DNA of 64,000 nt. Source: Mycoplasmatota bacterium (GTDB lineage: Bacteria > Bacillota_I > Bacilli_A > RF39 > UBA660). The notes beneath the pieces were generated by a model. It did no database searches, was not told the origin of the DNA, and saw only the letters and a list, made by a program, of their open reading frames with translations. Shown in pieces: positions 6,669-15,952 of this stretch (position 1 is its first letter; each line of letters starts with the position of its first letter). The stretch covers positions 26,399 to 90,398 of the forward strand of contig JALFCF010000005.1 in NCBI GenBank assembly GCA_022771205.1, read 5' to 3'. The translations under genes were made by a program, and so were the position numbers.

Positions 6669-9482
6669 TTACTTAATCACAATATTAACAATTTTACCTT
6701 TTATAACAATTAGTTTAACAATTTCTTTACCCTCAATATGACGCTTTACATTTTCTGCATTCATTGCTTTTTCTTTAATAGTATCTTCATCTTCATCAAG
6801 CAAAATAGTAATAGTAGCACGAACCTTACCATTTACTTGTACGGCAATATCCCTTGTATCTTCTACTATTTTTGTATCATCATAAACTGGCCAAGCTTCA
6901 TAAGCCATTGTATTATTATGTCCTAAAATTTCCCAAATTTCTTCAGAAATATGTGGAGCAACAGGATTTAACAATTTAATAAATCCTTCGGCATATTCTC
7001 TAGGAAAAACATCTTCCTTATAAACTGCATTAATAAAAATCATCATTTGACTAATAGCAGTATTAAAATTCAAAGTTTCAAAATCTTCAGTTATCTTTTT
7101 AACTGTTTGATGATAAATCTTTTCTAAATTCTTATTCTCTTTATCCTGAATCTTTTCAGATGTATATAAACGATAAATTCTATCCAAGAATTTTTGTGCA
7201 CCTTCAACACCTTGTTGGCTCCAAGGTTTTGAAGCTTCTAGTGGCCCCATAAACATTTCATACAAACGAAGTGTATCAGCTCCATAATCTCTAACAATAT
7301 CAAGAGGGTCAATAGCAAATTCAGGATAACGTTTTCCCATCTTAATACCATTAGCACCTAAAATCATTCCTTGATGAACTAGTTTTTTAAATGGTTCTTT
7401 AACAGGAGATAAACCTTTATCATATAAATAATGATTCCAAATTCTAGAATACATCAAGTGTCCAACTGCATGCTCAGGTCCTCCTATATACAAATCTACT
7501 GGCATCCAATGCTTTAATAATTCTTGGTTTGCAAACTCTAAATCATTATTAGGGTCAATATATCTTAAATAATACCATGATGATCCGGCAGATCCAGGCA
7601 TAGTAGAAGTCTCACGAACTCCAGCAACTCCATTATGCGAATATTTTTTCCATTCAGTAGCATTTTCTAAAGGAGCCATTCCTCCATGACCTTTATAGTC
7701 TTCTAATTCTGGCAATACCAAAGGCAACTCATCATCATCAAGAACATGAATCTTACCATCTTCTAAATAAACAACAGGAACAGGTTCTCCCCAATATCTT
7801 TGACGAGCAAAAATCCATTCACGCATACGATAATTGACTTGCTTTGATCCTACATGATTTTTTTCAAGCCAATCAATCATAGTATTAATAGCTTCTTCTT
7901 TATTCATACCATCTAAAAATTCAGAATGAATATGAATACCATCTCCAACCATAGCACTAGGATTCATAACATATTCAAATGATTTCTTATGTAATTGATC
8001 AATTATTTCATCTTCGATACATTCTTTAGAAACCCATTCTACTAAGAATTTTTCGTCATCATCTAACTGTTGATTTTCTCTTTTATCACTATTTAGTTCA
8101 AATAGTAATGGTGTAGCTTCTATATTAAAATATGTATCTTTATTATAAGCATAATAATGATGATTAATTTTAAAGTCTTCACAAATAAGTTTTAAATCAA
8201 CATAACCCGTCTCTTCTTTAATTTCTCGTAAAGCACAATCAGAAGCACTTTCACCGTCATGTCTAGTACCTCCAACAAATAAACGGCCACCATTTTCTCC
8301 CCAATTGATTGTTAAATATTTATCATTTTCTCTGTCATAAACAATTGCTACAATAGAGTTTTTCTTTTTTTCATTATCATGAGGAGTACCAGTAACTTCC
8401 TCCAATACTTGAATAATTGGAATATTAAATTTTTTAGCAAACTCATAATCACGATCATCATGAGCAGGAACAGCCATAATAGCACCCGTTCCATAAGTTG
8501 CTAAAACATAATCAGAAATATAAATTGGTATTTTCTTATTATTAACAGGATTAATAGCATAAGCGCCAATAAAAACTCCTGTTTTCTCTTTATTAAGTTC
8601 TGTTCTTTCCAAATCGCTTTTAGTTGCACATTCTTTTTGATATGCTTCAACAGCCTCTTTTTGTTCAGAACTAGTAATTTCATTAACAAGCGCATGTTCT
8701 GGAGACATAACACAATAAGTAGCACCAAATAAAGTATCAGGTCTTGTAGTAAACACTGTAAATTCTTTGTCAAAACCATCAACTTTAAAAACAACATGTG
8801 CACCAACTGACTTACCAATCCAATTACGTTGCATCTCTTTAGTAGACTCAGGCCAGTCAACTTCATCAAGGCCAGCTAATAATTGTTCTGCAAATGCAGC
8901 TTGATCGATTACCCACTGTTTCATATTACGACGAACAACAGGATAACCTCCACGTTCACTTTTACCATCAATAACTTCATCATTAGATAGAACTGTTCCC
9001 AGTTCTTCACACCAATTTACTGGCATATCTATATATTTAGCATACCCATCCAAGTACAACTGTTTAAAAATCCATTGTGTCCATTTATAAAACTTAGGAT
9101 CACTAGTTTGAAGTGTTTTAGACCAATCATAATCAAAACCTATACATTTCAATTGATTAGTAAACGTATCAATATTTTTTTGTGTAAACCCATTAGGATG
9201 ATTTCCTGTAGTAACTGCATATTGTTCTGCAGGAAGACCAAATGAATCATATCCCATAGGATGAAGCACATTATATCCTTGCATTCTCTTCATACGAGAA
9301 ACAATATCCGTAGCAGTATATCCTTCTGCATGACCAGCATGAAGACCTACACCAGATGGATATGGAAACATATCCAAAGCATAAAACTTAGGCTTACTAA
9401 AATCCCAAACATCAGTTTTAAAAGTATCATTTTCTTCCCAATATTTTCTCCACTTTTTTTCTATCTTACTAAAATCATACAT
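6669..9482 (-). CDS. leuS: Leucyl-tRNA synthetase with inserted Nudix domain
   Basis: Charges tRNA-Leu. Class I features: [15 protein letters not shown] (HIGH, residue 48), the CP1 editing domain with [11 protein letters not shown] (245) and [12 protein letters not shown] (Asp near 345), the [14 protein letters not shown] segment and the anticodon/C-terminal domains. Between FNIPIIQV (about 358) and [13 protein letters not shown] (about 514) lies a roughly 145-residue extra domain with a complete Nudix box, [20 protein letters not shown] then ETGY, explaining the 937-residue length. The signature loop reads [10 protein letters not shown] rather than KMSKS. It overlaps the preceding membrane-protein gene by 8 bases and is governed by the upstream T-box. 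The synthetase call is certain; the role of the Nudix part (nucleotide or cofactor clean-up, or a structural role) is unknown. Confidence 0.97.
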   Translation of the reverse strand: MYDFSKIEKKWRKYWEENDTFKTDVWDFSKPKFYALDMFPYPSGVGLHAGHAEGYTATDIVSRMKRMQGYNVLHPMGYDSFGLPAEQYAVTTGNHPNGFTQKNIDTFTNQLKCIGFDYDWSKTLQTSDPKFYKWTQWIFKQLYLDGYAKYIDMPVNWCEELGTVLSNDEVIDGKSERGGYPVVRRNMKQWVIDQAAFAEQLLAGLDEVDWPESTKEMQRNWIGKSVGAHVVFKVDGFDKEFTVFTTRPDTLFGATYCVMSPEHALVNEITSSEQKEAVEAYQKECATKSDLERTELNKEKTGVFIGAYAINPVNNKKIPIYISDYVLATYGTGAIMAVPAHDDRDYEFAKKFNIPIIQVLEEVTGTPHDNEKKKNSIVAIVYDRENDKYLTINWGENGGRLFVGGTRHDGESASDCALREIKEETGYVDLKLICEDFKINHHYYAYNKDTYFNIEATPLLFELNSDKRENQQLDDDEKFLVEWVSKECIEDEIIDQLHKKSFEYVMNPSAMVGDGIHIHSEFLDGMNKEEAINTMIDWLEKNHVGSKQVNYRMREWIFARQRYWGEPVPVVYLEDGKIHVLDDDELPLVLPELEDYKGHGGMAPLENATEWKKYSHNGVAGVRETSTMPGSAGSSWYYLRYIDPNNDLEFANQELLKHWMPVDLYIGGPEHAVGHLMYSRIWNHYLYDKGLSPVKEPFKKLVHQGMILGANGIKMGKRYPEFAIDPLDIVRDYGADTLRLYEMFMGPLEASKPWSQQGVEGAQKFLDRIYRLYTSEKIQDKENKNLEKIYHQTVKKITEDFETLNFNTAISQMMIFINAVYKEDVFPREYAEGFIKLLNPVAPHISEEIWEILGHNNTMAYEAWPVYDDTKIVEDTRDIAVQVNGKVRATITILLDEDEDTIKEKAMNAENVKRHIEGKEIVKLIVIKGKIVNIVIK

Positions 9483-9828
9483 CTTTCGTCATTCCTTTCT
9501 TTCTATAACCTATGCCAACAAAATGATAGCTAACTAATATAACAGGTGAAACCAAAATTAAGACTGCTAGTATTTGCCATAAATAAGAATCTAAAATAAG
9601 TACCACTGAAACAATAAATGAAATATCAAATGATGAAACTAAAGCAACAATTTGTAACAACTGTACATAATCTACTTTTTTCATATTCAAATGATACCTA
9701 GTTATCAAATATTTTACTTCTATAGGACGTTTTTCCTTATTTTTTTTAGCTTTACGAACAATAAAAATTTCATAAACTAATAGAACTGAGAAAAAACATA
9801 ATAAAAATAAAACAAACTCTTCCAGCAT
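9475..9828 (-). CDS. Small membrane protein co-transcribed with leuS
   Basis: A 117-residue protein I do not recognise. It has an N-terminal hydrophobic helix ([18 protein letters not shown]), a basic cytoplasmic stretch ([24 protein letters not shown]), and a hydrophobic C-terminal half suggesting two more helices, ending in a basic tail. It is the first gene after the T-box and its end overlaps the leuS start, so it is made together with LeuRS whenever leucyl-tRNA is short. That position is the only functional hint. AGGAGG lies just upstream of its ATG. Confidence 0.8.
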   Translation of the reverse strand: MLEEFVLFLLCFFSVLLVYEIFIVRKAKKNKEKRPIEVKYLITRYHLNMKKVDYVQLLQIVALVSSFDISFIVSVVLILDSYLWQILAVLILVSPVILVSYHFVGIGYRKKGMTKDV

Positions 9829-9841
9829 ACAATTCCCTCCT

Positions 9842-10049
9842 AAAAAAAAACATCCTTATCAACATAAGGACGAAATTTCGCGGTACCACCTTACTTCATA
9901 GCAAAAAACTATGCAGCTTTAAAGAGATAACGGTCTAACCCTACATACTTCAAACTAGTCAAGTTCATATATTACTTATATTTACTCTCACCATCCGTAA
10001 ACTCTCTAAAATAAGTAAATATATTACTACTACTAGTAATATGCCAACT
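9842..10049 (-). promoter_or_regulatory. T-box leader of the leuS operon
   Basis: On the minus strand AAGGTGGTACCGCG (9892-9879) is the T-box/antiterminator sequence. It is followed by GTCCTTAT...ATAAGGATG with T9, the competing terminator. An upstream stem-I region contains AGAGAGTT and GGTGAGAG motifs. A CTT triplet in the GAACTTGAC context is a plausible Leu specifier. Uncharged tRNA-Leu would favour antitermination and expression of the membrane protein and LeuRS. Confidence 0.9.
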
Positions 10050-10055
10050 GCTATT

Positions 10056-10084
10056 AGTATAGTAAAAAAAACTTGTTTTGACAA
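10056..10084 (-). promoter_or_regulatory. Sigma-A promoter of the leuS T-box operon
   Basis: TTGTCA, 17-bp spacer, TATACT on the minus strand. The -35 lies inside the terminator hairpin of the upstream GH31 gene. Confidence 0.75.
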
Positions 10085-10090
10085 GTCTTT
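10064..10090 (-). terminator. Intrinsic terminator of the GH31 gene
   Basis: ACTTGT-CAAAA-CAAGT stem followed by T8 on the minus strand, after the GH31 stop. It overlaps the leuS operon promoter. Confidence 0.75.
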
Positions 10091-10113
10091 TTTTATGTTT
10101 ATATTTTTATGTA

Positions 10114-12534
10114 TTAAAACTCACTAATATATTCAAGCAACCTCAAGAATAATTGAATATACTCTTTAGAAAGACCTTTCTTCTTCAATTTACGAATAGC
10201 AATACGCTTATGACTAATTGTATCTTTGCCAAACATAATTTTAGCTATATCTTCTTTTAAATAAGTATTAATTTGCAAATCCACCAAAATACTATCAATA
10301 TCATCATTAATTAAACGAACAGCATCAATTTCAATGTCACGTCCCTTACAATTAACAGTAAGTTGGCCGACAGTAGGACATCCATGAATTTCAACAACAA
10401 AATCATTTCCATCAACAGAAGAAGTAACAGATAGTTTTTGAGAATTAAAATAAGCCGTAACATCTTCTGCTTGCTTAGTATTTCTAAAAACTAATTTATA
10501 ATTTCTCTTTTCCGGAACAATTCCACTTTTTCCATCAATAGAACGAATAATAACAGTATAGTTATTACGCAAATAATTATAATCTATAGAAGTTTTTAAA
10601 TAATATCCATCTTTATATAAAGATGTAATTCCATCATCTTCATATAGTGTATAAGTATTAGACACCCCAGGAAAAATTTGAATTTCCATATCGGTAGGAA
10701 GACCAACATTATTATAATCACTTCGATTAGAAAGCGGAATAATACTACCAGCATGAGCAAAAACAGGATAATCTTCTTCTTTAAAGAAAGAAACATATTT
10801 CTTATTACCAGGAAATTTTTTACCAGTACGAAAATCATACCAAATTCCATCTGGAATAAAGAAACGATGAACAGTACGGTTCATAGTAGAATCTTTCTTA
10901 TCAAGAATTGGACAAACAAGTAATTGAGAACCGAAATAATATTGATTTTTATAATGCTCATCATCATAAACCCACAAATAATTATAATAGAAAGGTTGGA
11001 TAAGAGGTATTCCAGACTTTGTATAATTATAAGCTTCTGTGTATAAATATGGTATTAAACGATGTCTAAGTCTCAAATAATCAGCTGCAATACTCTCTGT
11101 CTTTACATCCCACAACCAAGGTTCACGCTTATAATAAGGTCCTCGTGCACCATGAAATCTCAACATAGGAGAATAAACGCTAAGTTCTAAATAACGAATA
11201 TAAAGTTCACTTTCTTCAATACCACCATGATTACCACCAACATCATGGCTCCACCAACTAACACCAATATTAGCAGCATTTAAATATTGAAATGGTAAAT
11301 TTTTCAAAGCATCCCAACTGACTTCACTACTACCACCATATAATATTGGATAAAGATGTGGAGCATATATTCCGTTTCTTGCTAAAATCATGCTTCTTTT
11401 AGCTGAATTTCTACCAGAATCTAAATATAAATAATGGTTAGTAATCCATAAATTAGTAGGGTCACTACTTCCTCTATAATCATTCCAAAAAAAGTCAATA
11501 CCATAATTTTCTAATGGGTGTAAAAAAGCTTTAAACCATACATCTAATATTTTAGGATTTAAAGGATCAAATAAAATAATTTTATTATTAGTAACACCTA
11601 AAAATTCACTAGCCTGTTTATAATATTGTTCATGAGGATAGAATCCTTCAGTAGGATCAATACAAAGGCCAACATGAATACCACGCTGATGAAATTTATC
11701 AATCATAATCTTTGGATCACGGAAAAGGTTAAAATTAAAAGTATAACCAGTTTTCAATCCAAGATAATCTCCAACATTCCTATAATGCCAATCATGATCA
11801 AATAACATAACAGCAAACGGAATTTTTTTCTTTTCAAATTTTTTTAGTAACTCCGTAGTAGAATTGTCATCATAAGTAATATTACGACACCACCAATTTC
11901 CAAGCGCATATCTAGGTATCATAGCAGGTGAGCCCGTCATTTTAAAATAATCAAATAAAGCTTGTTTAAAATCTCTATCATACATAAAAACATAAACATC
12001 TATATGATCAACGGGAGGATCAGCTAAAGTACCATCCTCCATAATAACTTTACTATGACTATCATCTAAGGAAACAAAGCCGTCCAAAGAATAAAGACCT
12101 TTTTGTAATACTTTAGGAGTATCAACATCGACACTAATAAGATTCCCATTCATATTTTTAGCTTCAGCATGACCATAATACCAATCTTTATTACGATCTC
12201 TCTCTCGACTTAAAAGTGTAATTTTTAAATTCTTCATAGGATCAACTTTAGACCCAGTAAACGGTTGCCTTTTAACATAAGTTAAATGAAAATATTTCGT
12301 CATAATCTCAACAAATTGAGTATCCTGTTTTACTTGATATTCAGGATAACCTAAGTTTCTGCGCATAATGAGCTGTGTAGGACGATCAACAAAATTTCCG
12401 CTAGGGGAATATTCCAAGCGAACAACTCTTTCAGTAATTACAGTAATACGAAAGTTACTACCTTTAACAAAAGTCTTATCATCACTTTTTGCCCGTGTAT
12501 AATCTACTTCAAATTGTCTTCCTAGTGGATACAT
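10114..12534 (-). CDS. Glycoside hydrolase family 31 (alpha-glucosidase-like)
   Basis: Family GH31 enzymes cleave terminal alpha-glycosides. The (beta/alpha)8 barrel shows NWWCRNITYDD, the expected nucleophile Asp in FFWNDYRGS, WWSHDVGGNHGG and MLRFHGARGPY, followed by beta-sandwich domains. Start is ATG 12534 (MYPLGRQF); the track's GTG three codons earlier lies in the SD AAGGTG. No signal peptide is visible, so it probably acts on imported oligosaccharide. Where most relatives have SGDT before the xSW motif, this one reads YGGSSEVSW, so the usual acid/base Asp appears replaced by Ser. About 65 helical residues follow the last sandwich domain. It has its own promoter and terminator. Family sure; activity uncertain. 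Confidence 0.88.
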   Translation of the reverse strand: MYPLGRQFEVDYTRAKSDDKTFVKGSNFRITVITERVVRLEYSPSGNFVDRPTQLIMRRNLGYPEYQVKQDTQFVEIMTKYFHLTYVKRQPFTGSKVDPMKNLKITLLSRERDRNKDWYYGHAEAKNMNGNLISVDVDTPKVLQKGLYSLDGFVSLDDSHSKVIMEDGTLADPPVDHIDVYVFMYDRDFKQALFDYFKMTGSPAMIPRYALGNWWCRNITYDDNSTTELLKKFEKKKIPFAVMLFDHDWHYRNVGDYLGLKTGYTFNFNLFRDPKIMIDKFHQRGIHVGLCIDPTEGFYPHEQYYKQASEFLGVTNNKIILFDPLNPKILDVWFKAFLHPLENYGIDFFWNDYRGSSDPTNLWITNHYLYLDSGRNSAKRSMILARNGIYAPHLYPILYGGSSEVSWDALKNLPFQYLNAANIGVSWWSHDVGGNHGGIEESELYIRYLELSVYSPMLRFHGARGPYYKREPWLWDVKTESIAADYLRLRHRLIPYLYTEAYNYTKSGIPLIQPFYYNYLWVYDDEHYKNQYYFGSQLLVCPILDKKDSTMNRTVHRFFIPDGIWYDFRTGKKFPGNKKYVSFFKEEDYPVFAHAGSIIPLSNRSDYNNVGLPTDMEIQIFPGVSNTYTLYEDDGITSLYKDGYYLKTSIDYNYLRNNYTVIIRSIDGKSGIVPEKRNYKLVFRNTKQAEDVTAYFNSQKLSVTSSVDGNDFVVEIHGCPTVGQLTVNCKGRDIEIDAVRLINDDIDSILVDLQINTYLKEDIAKIMFGKDTISHKRIAIRKLKKKGLSKEYIQLFLRLLEYISEF

Positions 12535-12563
12535 ACCCAACACCTTCTTATTATTCTAGTAAC

Positions 12564-12592
12564 ATAATATCATAAAAAGAAAAATATTCCAA
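12564..12592 (-). promoter_or_regulatory. Sigma-A promoter of the GH31 gene
   Basis: TTGGAA, 17-bp spacer, TATTAT on the minus strand, about 30 bases before the gene start. Confidence 0.55.
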
Positions 12593-12593
12593 G

Positions 12594-12617
12594 AAAAAAA
12601 GTAGTAAATCACTACTC
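12594..12617 (-). terminator. Intrinsic terminator of the VanY-like gene
   Basis: AGTAG-TGATTTA-CTACT stem followed by T7 on the minus strand, just after the VanY-like stop. Confidence 0.7.
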
Positions 12618-12620
12618 TTA

Positions 12621-13739
12621 TCAATCTAGAAACAACACATAATATTCTTCAAAAGAAATATCATGCTCATAAATATAAGTAGCTATTTTTTTACCTACAT
12701 AACGATAATGCCAAGGTTCAGCACGGAAACCAGTAATCGCTTGATATTTAGATGGAAATCGTTGAATAAAACCATATTTATGAGCATTTTCTTGAATCCA
12801 TTCATATTCTTCTGATTCAGCAAAAACATTAGAGTCTTTACTTCCTACATCAAAAGATAATCCTGTCTGGTGTTCTGAAAAACCAGGCATCGCAACATAA
12901 TTTAACACATAATTTTCTCCATACAATTCACGGTAGGTATCACAAATTTCTTCCTGTTCTTCATAACTGCGATAACTTGAATTAATAACTAAATCATATC
13001 CTTCTTTTTTTGCTGCCTTATACATTTTAATGAAGGCATTAACAGCAATTCTACTCCCAAGTTGTGTATCATCAACAGCATATTCACTATCAATAGAAAC
13101 TAAGTCATCTGGCTCAAAATTCTTTTGTAATGACCTATGTTTATTAACCAACATATCTGTACTAAATTTTTTCACTATGGTTGGATTTTCATAATTTTCT
13201 TTATCCATATCAAGATTAACGGCCAAAACTGTAGTTTCATCATTTTCACCAGTCTCATTAGAATAATCAACATAACGATCATAATTACTCAATTTAGCAT
13301 AAGGAAGACTGAAAAACTCCTCTAAATAATTAATCTTATCCCTTTTAGCAAATTCTGTAACATCTTTATCACTACCGTGTGCTAAAATCATAGAAATATT
13401 ATCATTACTATATCCTTTTTTTATCAATGTATTAATATTTTTAATTAAATTATCATGATTTTGATAATCTATTTTAGAATATTGATCTAAATACTTCTCC
13501 TCATAATCTTTACTTTCAAAGGCAGCATTTAAAGTCTTGTTTTCTCCAATAGATAAAATATATTTCTTCTTAAATTGAAATAAAATATTCCTACTAGCAG
13601 TTTCACTATATCCTAATTTTTTCAAAGAATTAATTTGTGAGCGATAAAAAAGAAAAATAGCCAATAAAATTGCACAAAAAATTCCTAAAACTTTTATTTT
13701 TTTTATAACTGTCTTTTTTAATTTAATCTTTCTCTTCAT
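12621..13739 (-). CDS. Membrane-anchored D,D- or L,D-carboxypeptidase, M15B (VanY/LdcB-like)
   Basis: Trims terminal D-alanine from peptidoglycan stems outside the membrane. The start is ATG 13739 (MKRKIKLKK), placed after AGGTGATG; the track start is inside this SD. A basic N-terminus and a hydrophobic helix (VLGIFCAILLAIFLFY) anchor it. The C-terminal M15 domain has SSYRSYEEQEEIC, the zinc motif SEHQTGLSFDVG (His, Asp) and EPWHYRYVG (catalytic Glu and third His). Residues about 40-180 form a spacer with the helix-rich LKKLGYS/LIKKGYS repeats common in these Firmicute proteins. It precedes GH31 but each has its own terminator. Confidence 0.9.
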   Translation of the reverse strand: MKRKIKLKKTVIKKIKVLGIFCAILLAIFLFYRSQINSLKKLGYSETASRNILFQFKKKYILSIGENKTLNAAFESKDYEEKYLDQYSKIDYQNHDNLIKNINTLIKKGYSNDNISMILAHGSDKDVTEFAKRDKINYLEEFFSLPYAKLSNYDRYVDYSNETGENDETTVLAVNLDMDKENYENPTIVKKFSTDMLVNKHRSLQKNFEPDDLVSIDSEYAVDDTQLGSRIAVNAFIKMYKAAKKEGYDLVINSSYRSYEEQEEICDTYRELYGENYVLNYVAMPGFSEHQTGLSFDVGSKDSNVFAESEEYEWIQENAHKYGFIQRFPSKYQAITGFRAEPWHYRYVGKKIATYIYEHDISFEEYYVLFLD

Positions 13740-13776
13740 AGACATCACCTACTATATCTCAAGTATATCATAGAAA

Positions 13777-13805
13777 TTGTATTTTCAAGTATTTTATGCT
13801 ACAAT
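13777..13805 (+). promoter_or_regulatory. Sigma-A promoter of the patatin-radical SAM operon
   Basis: TTGTAT, 17-bp spacer, TACAAT. The track's first ATG (13796) falls inside this promoter, which supports the downstream start at 13829. Confidence 0.75.
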
Positions 13806-13828
13806 ATATCACGAAAAAGGTGAAGTTT

Positions 13829-14992
13829 ATGAAAGCATTAGTTTTATCCGGCGGCGGTTCTAAAGGTTCATATCAAATCGGCGTATGGAAAGCATTAAAA
13901 AAACTACATATAAAATTTGACATCGTAACTGGTACATCTGTTGGAGCCTTAAATGGTGCTTTAATTACCCAAAAAAGTTACTTCCGTGCTATAAAACTTT
14001 GGAAAAAGATAAATTTAAAATTACTTTTTGGAGAAAATGCAATTGATAGTACAAATGACCTTAAAGTAATGACAATGTATGGAAAAGAATTTTTAAAAAA
14101 CGGTGGAATGGAAGTAAAAAAATTAGAAAATTTAATAGAAAAAGAAATTAGATATAAAAAATTAATGAAATCAAAAATTAATTATGGATTAGTAACATTC
14201 AATTTGACTACAAAAAAGCCTGTACAAATCACAAAAAAAGAAATTCCAAAACATTTAATTGGAGATTATCTAATGGCTTCTGCGTCTTGCTACCCAGCAT
14301 TTAAACAAAAAAATATTGACGGAGAAAGATATATTGATGGTGGCTTTTTTGATAATTTGCCTATAAATCTAGCAATAGAAATGGGAGCAGATGAAATTGT
14401 CGCAGTAGACTTATCTGCTCCTGGATTTAACAAAACTCCAAGAAAAAAAGTACCAACTATCAAAATCAAACCAAACAACAAACTAACTAATTTTTTAAAC
14501 TTCTATGAAGAAGGAGCCAAAAGAAATATAAGACTAGGCTACAATGACACTCTAAAAAAATTCGGAAAACTAGAAGGAAAAAAATACACTTTCAAAAAAA
14601 GAACAATAGAAAAAAACAATAAAAAGCATTTCGAAACTTTTATTTATTTACTAGAAAACATTTTAGATAATGAAAACACTTTAGAAAAATTCAAAAAACT
14701 AATAAATTTATCTGGAGTACCATCAAAAAAAATAATAGATAAAATAGGTTTAAAAATTATGGAAGAATTAGCAAAAGATTTTCATTTGGATGAAACTAAA
14801 ATATATTCAGAAAAATCTTTTAATAAAGAATTAAAAAAGAAATTAAATAAAGAACAATCTAAAGAAACAGAACAATTCAAAAAGTTAATTATAGAAATTA
14901 AAGAAAATAAAAAAAGCCTAAAAAAGAAAATTTTATTAAACCCATGGAATTTTCTTAAAGCTTTATATTTGTATACAATAAGTGAGGTATAA
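13829..14992 (+). CDS. Patatin-like phospholipase
   Basis: Serine acyl hydrolase of the patatin/RssA group, probably acting on membrane lipids. MKALVLSGGGSKGSYQIGVW carries the oxyanion glycine loop, GTSVGALNG the nucleophile Ser (GxSxG), and DGGFFDNLP the catalytic Asp of the Ser-Asp dyad. The domain ends near residue 225. The remaining 160 residues are very lysine-rich, helical and unrecognised. AAAAAGGTG precedes ATG 13829, and the promoter position excludes the earlier ATG. The stop lies one base before the next start, so it is cotranscribed with the radical SAM gene. Confidence 0.88.
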   Translation: MKALVLSGGGSKGSYQIGVWKALKKLHIKFDIVTGTSVGALNGALITQKSYFRAIKLWKKINLKLLFGENAIDSTNDLKVMTMYGKEFLKNGGMEVKKLENLIEKEIRYKKLMKSKINYGLVTFNLTTKKPVQITKKEIPKHLIGDYLMASASCYPAFKQKNIDGERYIDGGFFDNLPINLAIEMGADEIVAVDLSAPGFNKTPRKKVPTIKIKPNNKLTNFLNFYEEGAKRNIRLGYNDTLKKFGKLEGKKYTFKKRTIEKNNKKHFETFIYLLENILDNENTLEKFKKLINLSGVPSKKIIDKIGLKIMEELAKDFHLDETKIYSEKSFNKELKKKLNKEQSKETEQFKKLIIEIKENKKSLKKKILLNPWNFLKALYLYTISEV

Positions 14993-14993
14993 C

Positions 14994-15938
14994 ATGAAAG
15001 ATTTCGTATTTTCTAATACTAACAAAAGATATCATACCTTAGATTACTATTATAAAGAAAAATTTCATTCTAAAGTATTCAAAATAAGTCTAAATGCAGG
15101 TTTTAGCTGCCCAAATCTAGATGGAACTGTCGGCTTTGGTGGTTGCATTTATTGCTCAAAAACAGGAAGTGGAGAATTTGCTGGATGTAAAGAAGATTCT
15201 TTAAAACAACAATTTGATAATATAAAAAAAATAATGTTAAAGAAATGGCCATCAGGAAAATTTATAGGGTATTTCCAAGCAAGAACAAACACTTATGCTG
15301 ACGTCAATATACTAAAAAAATTATATGAAACAGTACTTTCATTCGATAATGTAATCGGATTAAACATAGCTACTAGACCTGATTCTATCTCAGAAGAATG
15401 TTTAGACTATCTAACAGAATTAAACAAAAAAACATACTTAACTATTGAACTTGGATTACAAACAACTAACGAAAAGACAGCTAAATTAATCAATAGATGT
15501 CATACTTTAGAATGTTTTGAAAGTATGGTGAAAAAACTAAGAGAAAGAAATATTGATGTAGTTGTACACATAATCAATGGACTACCATATGAGACCAAAG
15601 AAGATATGTTAAACACTGTAAAATATCTAAACACTTTAGACATCCAAGGTATAAAAATTCACATGCTAAGTATCTTAAAAGACACACCATTAGAAAAACT
15701 ATATCAACAAAAAAAGTTTAAAGTTTTAAACAAAGAAGAATATATAGATATTGTAATAGAACAACTAGAATTATTAAGACCAGAAATTGTAATTCACAGA
15801 ATAACAGGAGACCCCAAAGTCGAAGACCTAATAGAACCAAATTGGCTAATAAAAAAATTCTGTGTATTAAATGATATCGATAAAGAAATGGTAAGAAGAC
15901 AAAGTTATCAAGGTAAAAAAGCAAATAAAAAGGATTAA
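14994..15938 (+). CDS. Radical SAM protein, YtqA/TIGR01212 family
   Basis: A 314-residue radical SAM enzyme of the YtqA family. The [4Fe-4S] cysteines lie in FSCPNLDGTVGFGGCIYCSK, with the wide spacing typical of this family, followed by GSGEFAG. Later family segments are GYFQARTNTYA, ATRPDSI, LTIELGLQT and MLSILKDTPL. The start is ATG 14994 after GTGAGG; the track's GTG is part of that SD. It is the second gene after patatin. The substrate of YtqA enzymes is not firmly known. Confidence 0.9.
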   Translation: MKDFVFSNTNKRYHTLDYYYKEKFHSKVFKISLNAGFSCPNLDGTVGFGGCIYCSKTGSGEFAGCKEDSLKQQFDNIKKIMLKKWPSGKFIGYFQARTNTYADVNILKKLYETVLSFDNVIGLNIATRPDSISEECLDYLTELNKKTYLTIELGLQTTNEKTAKLINRCHTLECFESMVKKLRERNIDVVVHIINGLPYETKEDMLNTVKYLNTLDIQGIKIHMLSILKDTPLEKLYQQKKFKVLNKEEYIDIVIEQLELLRPEIVIHRITGDPKVEDLIEPNWLIKKFCVLNDIDKEMVRRQSYQGKKANKKD

Positions 15939-15952
15939 TATTAATCCTTTTT
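15927..15952. terminator. Bidirectional terminator between convergent operons
   Basis: AAAAAGGATTAATATTAATCCTTTTT is a perfect palindrome covering the ends of the radical SAM gene and the slipin gene. Confidence 0.85.
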
